From assembly GCF_000422465.1 (NCBI RefSeq), contig NZ_KE383842.1, forward strand, positions 289,040 to 353,039: 64,000 bases of DNA, written 5' to 3'. The stretch's first letter is position 1. Each line of letters begins with the position of its first letter. A model generated the notes under the pieces. That model did no database searches. It worked only from the letters and a program-made list of their open reading frames with translations, and was not told where the DNA came from. Made by a program: the position numbers and the translations under genes. Below, piece by piece: positions 7,917-17,465 of this stretch. Source of the stretch: Paenibacillus harenae DSM 16969. GTDB lineage: Bacteria; Bacillota; Bacilli; Paenibacillales; Paenibacillaceae.

Positions 7917-9491
7917 ATGCGTAAACACTGGGGAAGTTATGCGATTAGCACGGTAATTGCAACCAGCTTGGTGCTCGCCGGATGCAGTTCCGGTGCCGGT
8001 TCGAACAAAGAGACAGAGGACGAGGTTCCATCCGAAAGCGTCGTTCAAACCGATGGATTCCCGATCGTGGAGGAACCGGTCAAGCTTAAGATGTTCACCC
8101 GGATCGCACCGGTTAACGGTCCGTTCAAGGATATGCCGGTGTTCCAGGATTATGAGAAAATGAGCAATGTGCAGGTGGAATTCATCGAAGCGCCGACAGA
8201 CGGCTTCCCGGAGAAGAAAAATCTGTTGTTCGCTTCAAATGAGCTTCCGGATGCTCTCTACCGTTCGGGCCTGTCGCCGCTCGAAGCGGTCCGCTACGGA
8301 TCGGCAGGCCAATTGATTCCGCTGGAAGACCTGATCGACGAATACGCTCCAAATTTAAAAAACCTGATGGAGGAATATCCTGAGATCCGCGCGGCCATCA
8401 CGACGCCGGAAGGCCACATTTACGCCATTCCGGGTATTGTGACGCTGGGCGCGGCGCGTACGGATAAGAAATGGATTAACAAAAGCTGGTTGGATAAGCT
8501 CGGCCTGAAGGAGCCGGAGACGACAGAGGATCTGTACCAAGCATTGGTCGCTTTCCGGGATCAGGATCCGAACGGGAACGGGAAGCCGGATGAAATTCCG
8601 ATGACCGCCCGTCAAGGGCTGTCGGTGGTCACGATGATGACCGGATCATTCGGTCTGGATTTGCAGCTCGGCTACAATATCAATCTTGACAATGACAAGG
8701 TCGACATTTGGATGGGCAGCGAACGGAATAAAGAGATGCTGATGTATTTAAATAAGCTTTATAAGGAGAAGCTGCTGGATCAGGAGATATTCTCGCATAA
8801 GGAAGCGCAATATCTGGCCAAGCAAGGCTCCGGCAACGCGGGATTTTTCTTCGACCAGACGAACAATAATTTCCTGTCGATCCAGGAGCAATATACGGGG
8901 ATCGCGCCTCCGACAGGTCCTCAAGGGGATCGTCTGCAAAGTCAAGCCTCGCCTGTCGCGCGGGACTTTGGAGCCTTTGCCGTCACGTCCGTCAATAAAT
9001 ATCCGGAAGTCACGATGCGCTGGATCGATTATTTCTTCAGCGACGAAGGCTCCACCTTGCTGAGGTTCGGCAGAGAAGGCGAGCATTACGAGCTGAAGGA
9101 CGGAATCCCGTACTACACGGAAGAATTCCTGAAGGACATCACTAATCAAGCGAAAATAACGCCGTACGCCGGTGGCGGAGCGCCGCACATCATCAGCGAC
9201 AAGGTTGCCTCCTTTATCAATCCTCCTCAGGTGCAAGCGGCGCAGGAGAAGCTGGATCCGTTCATGCCGGAGGTCCGCTACGCGGCTCCGATGTTCGACG
9301 AGCAAACGGCGCAGCAGGTCAACGTATTGCGCAACGATATCGACAAATATTACGAGGAGCAGAGCACGAAATTTATTGTCGGCGCGCTCAGCTTCGATAA
9401 GTGGGAAGAATTCCAATCCACGCTGAAGAAGATGAAGGTCGACGAGCTGGAGAAGCTTTATCAGGATGCCTATGACAAGATGGAGAAATAA
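7917..9491 (+). CDS. Extracellular solute-binding lipoprotein (LipO type)
   Basis: A 524-residue sugar-binding lipoprotein. The N-terminus is a lipoprotein signal peptide ending LVLAGCSSG, with Cys23 as the lipidation site. The mature part has family 1 binding-protein features (NELPDALYRSG, TPEGHIYAIPG, DQDPNGNGKPDEIPMT, a calcium-loop-like run). It would deliver oligosaccharides to the two permeases encoded next. No ATPase gene is in the operon, which is usual for this class, where a shared ATPase (MsmX type) serves many importers. The ribosome site GGAGG lies before the ATG. Confidence 0.9.
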   Translation: MRKHWGSYAISTVIATSLVLAGCSSGAGSNKETEDEVPSESVVQTDGFPIVEEPVKLKMFTRIAPVNGPFKDMPVFQDYEKMSNVQVEFIEAPTDGFPEKKNLLFASNELPDALYRSGLSPLEAVRYGSAGQLIPLEDLIDEYAPNLKNLMEEYPEIRAAITTPEGHIYAIPGIVTLGAARTDKKWINKSWLDKLGLKEPETTEDLYQALVAFRDQDPNGNGKPDEIPMTARQGLSVVTMMTGSFGLDLQLGYNINLDNDKVDIWMGSERNKEMLMYLNKLYKEKLLDQEIFSHKEAQYLAKQGSGNAGFFFDQTNNNFLSIQEQYTGIAPPTGPQGDRLQSQASPVARDFGAFAVTSVNKYPEVTMRWIDYFFSDEGSTLLRFGREGEHYELKDGIPYYTEEFLKDITNQAKITPYAGGGAPHIISDKVASFINPPQVQAAQEKLDPFMPEVRYAAPMFDEQTAQQVNVLRNDIDKYYEEQSTKFIVGALSFDKWEEFQSTLKKMKVDELEKLYQDAYDKMEK

Positions 9492-9525
9492 AGTAGATCC
9501 CACCATGGATAAGGAGTAGATGCTC

Positions 9526-10488
9526 ATGAAGAGCGTGCAAGCCGATGCGACGGCTGCTCTGCCTCGGAGCCATACGGGACGCGGTAACCGGCTGTTAAGG
9601 CAAATGGGCAAGCGCTACGATCTGTACCTCATGCTGCTGCTGCCGATGGTCTGGTATTTGGTCTTTCACTACGGACCGCTATATGGGCTGCAAATCGCGT
9701 TTAAAAATTTCAACCCGGCAAAGGGGATTGTCGGCAGCAGCTGGGAAGGCTTTGCTCACTTCGAACGTTTTTTTGATTCTTATTATTTCTGGAGGCTCCT
9801 CTGGAACACCGTATCGATCAATCTGTTTTCTCTGTTGATTGCATTCCCGATTCCGATCCTTCTGGCATTGATTATTAGTGAAATCCGGAGCAAAACGTTC
9901 AGCAAGTGGCTGCAAAATATAACGTACATTCCCCACTTTATATCGGTTGTCGTCATGGTGGGCATTCTGACGGTGTTCCTGTCGCCAAAAACCGGTCCGG
10001 TCAATATTCTGATCGAGGCGTTCGGCGGCACGCCGATCCGATTTCTGGAGGAAGCCGGCTGGTTCAAGACGATTTTTATCGGCTCGAACATCTGGCAAAA
10101 CATGGGGTGGCAGTCGATCATCTATATTGCGGCGCTTAGCGGAGTCAATCCGCAGCTGTATGAAGCAGCCAAGATGGACGGGGCGACCAGGCTGCGGCGC
10201 ATCTGGCATGTGTCCTTGCCGGGCATCGTTCCCGTAATCGTTATTTTACTCATCCTGGATATCGGCCATTTCATGAACATCGGGTTTGAGAAAATTCTAT
10301 TGCTGCAAAACAATTTGAATCTGGAATCCAGCGATGTGATCTCCACGTTTGTTTATACAACGGGCATTCTGAAGGGAGAATACAGCTACACCGCTGCGAT
10401 CGGGCTTTTCAACTCGGTCATTAATCTCATGCTGCTGCTGCTCGTGAACCGGTTTGCCCGCAAAACGGCAGAGACGAGCTTATGGTAA
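9526..10488 (+). CDS. LplB-type sugar ABC transporter permease
   Basis: An inner-membrane permease of about 320 residues with six hydrophobic segments. It contains LLPMVWYLVFHYGPLYGLQIAFKNF near the N-terminus and the EAA loop YEAAKMDGATRLRRIWHVSLPGI, which docks the ATPase. It pairs with the YtcP-type permease that follows. AAGGAG sits 9 bases before the ATG at 9526. The ATG at 9520 in the same frame is too close to it, so I prefer 9526. The first 25 residues are cytoplasmic. Confidence 0.9.
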   Translation: MKSVQADATAALPRSHTGRGNRLLRQMGKRYDLYLMLLLPMVWYLVFHYGPLYGLQIAFKNFNPAKGIVGSSWEGFAHFERFFDSYYFWRLLWNTVSINLFSLLIAFPIPILLALIISEIRSKTFSKWLQNITYIPHFISVVVMVGILTVFLSPKTGPVNILIEAFGGTPIRFLEEAGWFKTIFIGSNIWQNMGWQSIIYIAALSGVNPQLYEAAKMDGATRLRRIWHVSLPGIVPVIVILLILDIGHFMNIGFEKILLLQNNLNLESSDVISTFVYTTGILKGEYSYTAAIGLFNSVINLMLLLLVNRFARKTAETSLW

Positions 10489-10503
10489 AGGAGGTGCCCT
10501 GCA

Positions 10504-11397
10504 ATGTCGAAGCAAGCAACCATAAGAAGCACTTCGGATGACCGGGCGTTCGACGCAATCGTGTACGCGATTGCCGCGGTTATTATGATTATCGTGCTTT
10601 ACCCGCTTATATTTATTGTCAGCGCTTCATTCAGCGATCCGGCAAGAACGCTGAACGGGGAAGTATGGCTGCTCCCGAAGAGCGTTACGCTGGATGCTTA
10701 CACGAATATTTTGCATAACGAAAAAATCTGGACCGGTTACCGCAACACCATCCTGTATACGGCGGTCGGCACGTTCATTAACATCATCATGACGATATTG
10801 GCGGCGTATCCGCTGTCAAGACCGGATCTTCCCGGACGCAAGGTCATGATGGTCATTATCACGCTCACTATGTTTTTCAGCGGAGGGCTGATTCCGACCT
10901 ATCTGCTGGTCAAAGAATTGGGGATGGTCGATACGATGTGGTCGCTGATTGTTCCCGGCGCGATCGCCACGTACAATCTGATCGTCATGCGAACGTATTT
11001 CCAGGCAAGTATTCCCTGGGAGCTGCAGGAGGCTGCCCATATGGACGGTTGCTCCAATTGGCGGCTGCTTCTCAACATTATTCTGCCGTTATCCAAGCCG
11101 ATTTTAGCGGTTATGGTCCTGTTCTACGCGGTAGGCCATTGGAATTCGTTTTTTAACGCGCTCATCTATATTCGGGATGAAGCCCTGCATCCGCTTCAGC
11201 TTGTGCTGCGCGAAATTTTGATGATCAGCCAATCCGATGCCGTGGACAGCACCGTCGGGCTGGAAGACAAGATCCTGCTTGCCGAGAGCATTAAATACGC
11301 GGTTATCATCGTCTCCAGTCTGCCCGTATTAATGATGTATCCTTTTGTGCAGCGGCATTTTGTTAAGGGCGTCATGATCGGCTCGATCAAAGGTTAA
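10504..11397 (+). CDS. YtcP-type sugar ABC transporter permease
   Basis: A 297-residue partner permease. The first membrane helix (about 18-40) leads to FSDPARTLNGEVWLLPKSVTLDAY, typical of the YtcP group. The EAA loop reads LQEAAHMDGCSNWRLLLNIILPLSKP and the C-terminus is PFVQRHFVKGVMIGSIKG. A strong AAAGGAGGT precedes the ATG, and the gene follows the first permease by 15 bases. Together with the lipoprotein it forms an importer for plant-derived oligosaccharides, judged by the GH51 and GH2 genes next to it. Confidence 0.92.
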   Translation: MSKQATIRSTSDDRAFDAIVYAIAAVIMIIVLYPLIFIVSASFSDPARTLNGEVWLLPKSVTLDAYTNILHNEKIWTGYRNTILYTAVGTFINIIMTILAAYPLSRPDLPGRKVMMVIITLTMFFSGGLIPTYLLVKELGMVDTMWSLIVPGAIATYNLIVMRTYFQASIPWELQEAAHMDGCSNWRLLLNIILPLSKPILAVMVLFYAVGHWNSFFNALIYIRDEALHPLQLVLREILMISQSDAVDSTVGLEDKILLAESIKYAVIIVSSLPVLMMYPFVQRHFVKGVMIGSIKG

Positions 11398-11435
11398 CTT
11401 GGAAGCCCTTATAAAATATCCCAAATGGAGGCTTT

Positions 11436-13472
11436 ATGTTGAAAACGAATGCAACGATTACGATTGACTGCAGCCGGACGAGCGGGCATGCGATCAACCC
11501 TTACCTCTTCGGTCATTTCGTGGAGGATATCCGGGACCATATGGAAGCGATGCTCGCGTATCCGTTGAAGGACATGGACTTTGAAAGCGAAGCCGAAGCG
11601 AAGAGGGCGGTTTCCGGAAGCTGGGCTGCCTATACGAACGGAAGGAATACCCAATATGCGCTGGAAGCGCCGGCCCCGAAGCACTCGGGGCGCGCACAAC
11701 GCATCCGTGTGCTGAGCGACGACGAAGCCTATGCGGGCATTGCTCAGAAAGCGGCTTTGAAGGGACCGACGGATTACACGGTCAAACTTGTTGCGCGTGC
11801 ATCCATCGAGCTCCGGTATGTATTCATTGACGCGGTTGACCGGCGGACGGAGGAACTGCTCGGCCGGGTGCGCGTCGACCTCGAAAGCCATAACTGGCAG
11901 ACATACGATGTACAGCTGCCCGTATCCCGCGCTTGCTCCGAAGCCGAGATTCGGATCTATGTACCGGCCGGGCACCCGAGATGGGTCGATCATGTGTCGA
12001 CCGGGATGCTCTGGCTCGATCATGTTTCGCTGTTGCCTGTGGACAGCATCGGAATGGTGAAGCGCGAGATTGTCGAGATGACGCGGGACCTTAACGCCGG
12101 CATGATGAGACTCGCCGGCAATTACATCAGCGCTTATCATTGGGAGCATGGCGTAGGTCCCGTGCTGGAGCGGCCCGTCATGTTCAATGAAGCCTGGGGC
12201 GGGTGGACAAGCAAATATTTCGGCACCGACGAATTTATCCAATTTTGCCGTGAGCTGCAGGTGGAGCCGCTGATCTGCGTGAACGACGGCTCCGGCACGC
12301 CCGAGGAAGCCGCTCAGTGGGTGGAATACTGCAACGGAGGCATCGATACGCCGATGGGTGCAAGGCGGGCAGCGAACGGTCACCTTGAACCGTACCATGT
12401 CCGGTATTGGGAGATCGGCAATGAAGTGTGGGGGCAGTGGCAGGTGGGAACATGCTCCGCGAACGAGTTCGCGGAACGTACGATTCCATTCGTGCAGGCC
12501 ATGAAGGCGGTGGACCCTTCCATCGTTATTCTGGCTTGCGGGCATTTCGATCAGGAATGGAACAAGTCGGTGCTGGAAATTGCAGGCGAGCATATCGACT
12601 ATTTGACGATGCACATCTATCACGGTTACGGACTCTTCGGGATGAACCCGAACAGCCCGGCGGAGGAGCGGTATAAGGCGATCGCTTCTTATCCCGAATG
12701 GACGCGTTACCACGTTCGACAGGCGGAGGAGCATATCCGCTCGAATGCGAAGCATAGCCATGTGAAGCTGGCCATCACCGAGTACAACACGATGTATTAT
12801 CCGAATACGATCAGAAAAGGGCTGCCGAACGAGCATACGCTGGGGGCGGCGGTAGCCAATGCCGCCAACCTGAATGAAATGCTTCGCTGCAGCGATATGA
12901 TCCACATCGGCAGCTTCTCCGATCTGGTGAACGGCTGGCTCGGGGGATGCATACGCGTTGGCGATTATTATGCCGATCAATACTGCGGCAAGGAATCGGG
13001 CTGGAGCGGCCGTCCCCTTACCGTGTACGGAACGCCGACCTATGAAGTATTAAAGCTGTATGCGGGCCGTGACATCCGGCATATGCTACCGGTCGAAACC
13101 GTATGCGGCACCTTCTCCGTTCAGGCGCTCAAGACGACGCCGATCGGACTTGACGCGCTTCCGGATTTGGACATCGCGGCATGCGCGAATGAAGACCGGA
13201 GCCTCGTTACCGTATTTATCGTAAACCGCAGCTTGCAGGAAGTGAAAGCAGAGCTGAGCTTGGACGCCTTCGGGGCGGATGGGGACACGATCCTGCATGA
13301 AATTACGGGGGAATCCTTTGACGACATCAATTCCGTGTTTGAACCGGAGCGTATCGTCTGCACCGGCAGCAAGGTGCCGATTGCCGCATGGCGGGAAGGT
13401 TACCCGCTGCGTCCATTCTCCGTCTATGCCATTGAAATCAAGGCGCAGCAAGGAACGGGAGGCCGGGCATGA
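11436..13472 (+). CDS. GH51-type alpha-L-arabinofuranosidase
   Basis: A 678-residue glycoside hydrolase without a signal peptide, so probably cytoplasmic. The start (INPYLFGHFVEDI) and C-terminal domain fit GH51. The acid/base Glu is in WEIGNE (about residue 330) and the nucleophile Glu in AITEYN (about residue 449). A carbohydrate-binding-like segment lies between (about 50-200). It would remove L-arabinose side groups from oligosaccharides taken up by the importer upstream. The start follows GGAGG by about 6 bases. It overlaps the GH2 gene by four bases (ATGA), so the two are translationally coupled. Confidence 0.9.
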   Translation: MLKTNATITIDCSRTSGHAINPYLFGHFVEDIRDHMEAMLAYPLKDMDFESEAEAKRAVSGSWAAYTNGRNTQYALEAPAPKHSGRAQRIRVLSDDEAYAGIAQKAALKGPTDYTVKLVARASIELRYVFIDAVDRRTEELLGRVRVDLESHNWQTYDVQLPVSRACSEAEIRIYVPAGHPRWVDHVSTGMLWLDHVSLLPVDSIGMVKREIVEMTRDLNAGMMRLAGNYISAYHWEHGVGPVLERPVMFNEAWGGWTSKYFGTDEFIQFCRELQVEPLICVNDGSGTPEEAAQWVEYCNGGIDTPMGARRAANGHLEPYHVRYWEIGNEVWGQWQVGTCSANEFAERTIPFVQAMKAVDPSIVILACGHFDQEWNKSVLEIAGEHIDYLTMHIYHGYGLFGMNPNSPAEERYKAIASYPEWTRYHVRQAEEHIRSNAKHSHVKLAITEYNTMYYPNTIRKGLPNEHTLGAAVANAANLNEMLRCSDMIHIGSFSDLVNGWLGGCIRVGDYYADQYCGKESGWSGRPLTVYGTPTYEVLKLYAGRDIRHMLPVETVCGTFSVQALKTTPIGLDALPDLDIAACANEDRSLVTVFIVNRSLQEVKAELSLDAFGADGDTILHEITGESFDDINSVFEPERIVCTGSKVPIAAWREGYPLRPFSVYAIEIKAQQGTGGRA

Positions 13473-15229
13473 CGACCAAAGCCTACACCAAGGATTACCC
13501 GAGGCCGCAATTCGTGCGCAATAATTGGCTGAATTTAAACGGCGAATGGAGCTTCCGCTTCGATGACCGCAATGCCGGGGAGAAGGAGAAGTGGCAGGAG
13601 AAGCTTGACGGGACGCATGCGATAAACGTGCCTTTTACTTACGAAACCAAGGCGAGCGGGATCGGCGAGGAGCAATTCCATCCGTACGTGTGGTATCGCA
13701 AATCGGTTCATATACCGAAGGAGGCCGAAGGAAAACGGGTCATTCTGCATTTCCAGGCTGTCGATTATATCGCCAAGGTATGGATCAATGGCGCGATGGC
13801 CGGCCGGCACCAAGGGGGCTACGCGGCATTTTCCTTCGATATTACCCCTTATCTAGTATTTGGTGCAGATAATTATGTGACGGTCAAGGCCGAGGACAGC
13901 GACAGCTGCACCCAGCCGCGGGGCAAGCAGCGCTGGACCAAGGATAACTTCGAATGCTTCTATGTCCAGACGACCGGAATATGGCAGACGGTATGGCTTG
14001 AATACGTGGAGGAGCAGCGGCTTGACGCCGTCAAAATAACGCCGGATATCGACCGCAATAACGTCCGGTTTGATTATCAGGTGCACGGGGCGGAAGCGGC
14101 CGCCGGTTTGAGGCTGGAAGCCGTTATTACATTGAAGGGCAAACCCGTCAAGCAGGTAAGCCTAATCGTGGATCGCCCGTGCCAGACCGTTGAAGTCGAT
14201 CTGGTGCATGAGGCGAACGGACCGTGGAAGAAATGCTACTGGTCGCCCAAGCATCCGAACTTATATGATGTTGAATTCGTCCTGTACTCGGGCGATAAGG
14301 TGATGGACAGGGTATTCTCCTACTTCGGGATGAGGAAGATCTCCATTGAAAAAGGGAAGGTGCTGCTGAATAATTCACCGGTCTACCAGCGGCTGATATT
14401 GGATCAGGGGTATTGGACGGATAGTCATTTAACACCGCCGAACGAGGAAGCCCTCATTGAAGATATCGACCATATTCTGGCGATGGGCTACAACGGCGTA
14501 CGCAAGCATATGAAAATTGAAGACGCCCGTTTCCTCTATTGGTGCGATGTGAAGGGGCTGCTGGTATGGTCCGAAATGGCGGCGACCTTCGAGTTTCACG
14601 ACAACGCGGTCGAAGCGTTTACGAACGAATGGCTGGAAATCGTCCGCCGGCAATATAACCATCCGAGCATTATTACTTGGGTGCCGTTCAATGAATCGTG
14701 GGGGATCGCGTCCATCCTCCGCGATAAGAGACAGCAGAAATTTACCGAGGGCATCTACCATCTGACCAAGTCAATTGATCCGTATCGCCCGGTCATTACG
14801 AATGACGGTTGGGAGCATACGGTTTCGGATATTCTGACGCTGCATGATTATGTCGGAACCGGCGAAGGCTTTTTGAAGCGTTATGCGGACAAGGATGCCA
14901 TTGTTACGAATGAATCGACTTGCAACCATTGGAAGTACGCCTTTGCCGAAGGGTATGCATACAAGGGGCAGCCGATAATCATCAGCGAATTCGGCGGGAT
15001 TGCCTACCAGTCGGATAAGGGCTGGGGCTACGGTGAACAGGTTTCCTCGGACGAGGAGTTTCTGAAACGGTTCGCCGGCCTCATTCAAGCGATTAAGAGC
15101 GTGGATTATATAAGCGGGTTCTGCTATACGCAGCTGGCCGACGTTCAGCAGGAAATCAACGGCCTTCTTACGGAAGCCCGGCAGCCGAAAATCCCGTTAG
15201 ACAAGATCAAAGAGATTAATTTGGGTTGA
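13469..15229 (+). CDS. GH2 family glycoside hydrolase
   Basis: A 586-residue GH2 enzyme. The N-terminal jelly-roll sugar-binding domain (NLNGEWSFRFDDR, then FHPYVWYRKSVHIP) is followed by an immunoglobulin-like domain and a TIM barrel. The acid/base Glu is in WVPFNESWG (about residue 409) and the nucleophile in IISEFGGIAY (about residue 507). GH2 members are beta-galactosidases, beta-glucuronidases or beta-mannosidases. With the arabinofuranosidase beside it, beta-galactosidase or arabinosidase action on arabinogalactan pieces is plausible but not shown. There is no signal peptide. It is the last gene of the operon. Confidence 0.87.
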   Translation: MTTKAYTKDYPRPQFVRNNWLNLNGEWSFRFDDRNAGEKEKWQEKLDGTHAINVPFTYETKASGIGEEQFHPYVWYRKSVHIPKEAEGKRVILHFQAVDYIAKVWINGAMAGRHQGGYAAFSFDITPYLVFGADNYVTVKAEDSDSCTQPRGKQRWTKDNFECFYVQTTGIWQTVWLEYVEEQRLDAVKITPDIDRNNVRFDYQVHGAEAAAGLRLEAVITLKGKPVKQVSLIVDRPCQTVEVDLVHEANGPWKKCYWSPKHPNLYDVEFVLYSGDKVMDRVFSYFGMRKISIEKGKVLLNNSPVYQRLILDQGYWTDSHLTPPNEEALIEDIDHILAMGYNGVRKHMKIEDARFLYWCDVKGLLVWSEMAATFEFHDNAVEAFTNEWLEIVRRQYNHPSIITWVPFNESWGIASILRDKRQQKFTEGIYHLTKSIDPYRPVITNDGWEHTVSDILTLHDYVGTGEGFLKRYADKDAIVTNESTCNHWKYAFAEGYAYKGQPIIISEFGGIAYQSDKGWGYGEQVSSDEEFLKRFAGLIQAIKSVDYISGFCYTQLADVQQEINGLLTEARQPKIPLDKIKEINLG

Positions 15230-15306
15230 TTTACGTTCCAAGGGAGGACCAATCGGTCGGTCGTATTTGCGTTGTGAAGGTGAAACGAATGGTGAACGAG
15301 TAGAGC

Positions 15307-15347
15307 AAAAGCAGCCTGCCCTCGGATGAGGAACGGGCTGCTTTTTT
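15307..15347 (+). terminator. Rho-independent terminator after the GH51/GH2 operon
   Basis: AAAAGCAGCC pairs with GGCTGCTTTT (10 bp, 15307-15316 with 15336-15345) and runs into TTTTTT. It lies about 80 bases after the GH2 stop. Confidence 0.85.
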
Positions 15348-15467
15348 GCATGATCACTCGTAAAAAGCACTTTTTTTATCGAATCGGCACTACCTTTGTC
15401 ACCCTTGCAGGAAGCCGCTTCCGGGCAGCTAATATATAGTTAGAAAAACTGAAGCGGAGGGATAGAA

Positions 15468-16004
15468 ATGGGTGCTTTGAAAACGAAGGATGCCGCAGAT
15501 CTGATTTCCGTCAGCCAAACGACGATCAAACGTTGGGCTTCCACTTTCCCGGATTGTTTTCAAAAGGACAGGTTCGGCCACTATATATTCTCGGAGCATG
15601 ATATCGGCTTGCTCAAACACATTAAAGAACGCATCGATCACGGGGATCACTTGGACAGCATTCATCTTAACGGAGACAAGAAGCGGCCTGCGAGTCGACA
15701 GGAAGAGACCCCGCCGCATGCCGATGCTTCGGCTGCGGAAGAGCTGTTAACCCGAATCGAGCAAGTCGAACGCTCGCTTCAACAGAAAGCCGACGAAGTC
15801 GTGTCGGTTCAGCTGCGCGGGCAGCGCGAGGAACTCGAGGAGCTGCGGCAAATGATCGTGCAATTAGCCGCGGCCGTAGAAACGATTCAGACGCCAAGCG
15901 TCAGAAACCGACCGGTGCACGACGAGACTCACCCGGCCGCCGCCAAGCCTCAGGCCTCTCCGAAGAAACGCGGCTTGCTGCGCTCTATTTTCACCTTTCT
16001 ATAA
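15468..16004 (+). CDS. RacA-like MerR-type DNA-binding coiled-coil protein
   Basis: A 178-residue protein with a MerR-type winged helix at the N-terminus (LKTKDAADLISVSQTTIKRWA, then GHYIFSEHDIGLLKHIKERI). A charged linker, a coiled coil (about 85-140, with LLTRIEQVERSLQQKADEVV) and a basic, hydrophobic tail (KKRGLLRSIFTFL) follow. This layout and length resemble Bacillus RacA (about 184 residues), which anchors the chromosome at the pole during sporulation. An ordinary MerR-like regulator is the alternative. The tail could be an amphipathic membrane-binding helix. GGAGG precedes the ATG, and the gene stands alone. Confidence 0.65.
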   Translation: MGALKTKDAADLISVSQTTIKRWASTFPDCFQKDRFGHYIFSEHDIGLLKHIKERIDHGDHLDSIHLNGDKKRPASRQEETPPHADASAAEELLTRIEQVERSLQQKADEVVSVQLRGQREELEELRQMIVQLAAAVETIQTPSVRNRPVHDETHPAAAKPQASPKKRGLLRSIFTFL

Positions 16005-16129
16005 GACACTGCCCTATGAATAATACTCCTGAACCTGATTTGGATGCCGTTTCAACTCTTGTTAAATTTGTTATCAATAGATATTCTAATACATAGAGTT
16101 CATCCAAATGGGTAAGGAGCGTTGCATAA

Positions 16130-17392
16130 GTGGAAAATGAACGTAACTGGGCTGGCAATTACAGGTATGGCGCCACGGAAATCCTTGTCCCCGACAGCAT
16201 GGAGCAAGTACAGGAAATGGTGGCTAGGCGTAATCGGGTGAAGGTGCTCGGCTCGCGCCATTCCTTTAATGGAATCGCGGATACGGCCGCAAGCCATCTC
16301 TCGCTGCAAAACCTGAACCGTGTCATCGCGCTGGACCGGACGAGCCATAAGGTAACGGTCGAGGCCGGAATCCGGTACGGAGAGCTGTGCAAGTACCTCG
16401 ATAGCCATGGCTATGCGCTGCATAATTTGGCGTCGCTGCCGCATATTACCGTCGCGGGCGCATGCGCGACGGCGACGCACGGTTCCGGCGACCGGAACGG
16501 CAGTCTCGCAACGGCGGTTCATGCCCTGGAGCTCGTGAAAGCGGACGGAGAGGCAGTCGTATTCTCGCGCGATCAACAAGGCGGCGACGCCGCCGGGGCG
16601 GTCGTCGGACTCGGGGCGCTGGGCGTTGTCACGAAGCTCACGCTGGACGTGATCCCGGCGTTCGAGATGAGCCAGCGCGTGTACGAGAATCTGCCGCTCG
16701 CGCAGCTGGAACATCATTTTGACGATCTATTCTCAAGCGCTTACAGCGTCAGCTTGTTTACGGACTGGAAGGAACCGTCCTTTAACCAGGTTTGGATAAA
16801 ACGGAGAGCAACGCAGGCATCCGCCCAGGCGGAGCCGGCGTTATTCGGCGCGACGCCGGCAGCGGGGAATCGGCACCCGGTGCCCGGCTTCAATACGGAT
16901 AATTGCAGCGAGCAGATGGGCGTTCCCGGACCGTGGTACGAACGAATGCCGCATTTTCGCATGGATTTCACTCCGAGCGCCGGGGAAGAGCTGCAAAGCG
17001 AATACTTCGTTCCCCGACAATATGCCTATCAAGCGCTGTGCGCAATTGATCGTCTAAGGGAGCGGATAGCGCCTCTACTATACGTCTCCGAGGTTCGTAC
17101 GATTGCCGCGGACGATCTGTGGATGAGCCCCTGCTACAAGCGGGATTCGGTCGCGGTCCATTTTACGTGGAAAGCGGATGGGGAGGCGGTTCGGCAAGTA
17201 TTGCCGATGATCGAAGAGCTGCTTGCGCCCTTTCATGCCCGTCCGCACTGGAGCAAGCTGTTTGCCATGACGCCCGCCCGGCTGCAATCGCTCTACGAGA
17301 AGCTGCCGGACTTTAGGCAATTGACGAAGCGCTTGGATCCGGATGGAAAGTTCCGCAACGAATACTTGGATACTTATATCATGGAGAACTAA
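16130..17392 (+). CDS. FAD-dependent alditol oxidase-like protein (VAO family)
   Basis: A 420-residue flavoprotein, almost the length of Streptomyces alditol oxidase. It opens with NWAGNYRYGA. The FAD domain carries VLGSRHSFNGIAD, whose His44 matches the histidine that binds FAD covalently in AldO, plus VTVEAGIRYGELC, VAGACATATHGSG and GLGALGVVTKLTL. The C-terminal half has the arabinono-lactone-oxidase-type cap. Such enzymes oxidise sugar alcohols with oxygen and release peroxide. The start is GTG at 16130, behind AAGGAG. No polyol transporter lies beside it, so the substrate is unknown. Confidence 0.85.
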   Translation: MENERNWAGNYRYGATEILVPDSMEQVQEMVARRNRVKVLGSRHSFNGIADTAASHLSLQNLNRVIALDRTSHKVTVEAGIRYGELCKYLDSHGYALHNLASLPHITVAGACATATHGSGDRNGSLATAVHALELVKADGEAVVFSRDQQGGDAAGAVVGLGALGVVTKLTLDVIPAFEMSQRVYENLPLAQLEHHFDDLFSSAYSVSLFTDWKEPSFNQVWIKRRATQASAQAEPALFGATPAAGNRHPVPGFNTDNCSEQMGVPGPWYERMPHFRMDFTPSAGEELQSEYFVPRQYAYQALCAIDRLRERIAPLLYVSEVRTIAADDLWMSPCYKRDSVAVHFTWKADGEAVRQVLPMIEELLAPFHARPHWSKLFAMTPARLQSLYEKLPDFRQLTKRLDPDGKFRNEYLDTYIMEN

Positions 17393-17404
17393 TTTTTTTA
17401 TTTT

Positions 17405-17431
17405 TGTCACACTTTGCCTCCCTTGCCCGTC
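17405..17431 (+). promoter_or_regulatory. ECF41-type sigma-factor promoter
   Basis: TGTCACA (17405-17411), exactly 16 bases and CGTC (17428-17431) match the ECF41 promoter pattern that I recall from published work (TGTCACA, 16 bases, CGTC). It lies 34 bases before the flavin oxidoreductase, whose operon ends in an ECF41-type sigma gene. This points to autoregulation. Confidence 0.75.
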
Positions 17432-17465
17432 ATACCGGTAACAAACTCGAAAGGGATGATCCAAC

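Noticed and set aside
8748..9611. Minus-strand frame of 287 residues over the lipoprotein and permease genes
   Set aside because: Composition is typical of an antisense shadow (Arg- and Leu-rich, no motif).
11409..12980. Long open frame antisense to the GH51 gene (523 residues)
   Set aside because: It mirrors the codon pattern of the arabinofuranosidase, has no ribosome site or family motif, and is a shadow of the real gene.
15399..15425. Second ECF41 promoter before the RacA-like gene (TGTCACC)
   Set aside because: The -35-like word is imperfect and no CGTC lies 16 bases downstream.
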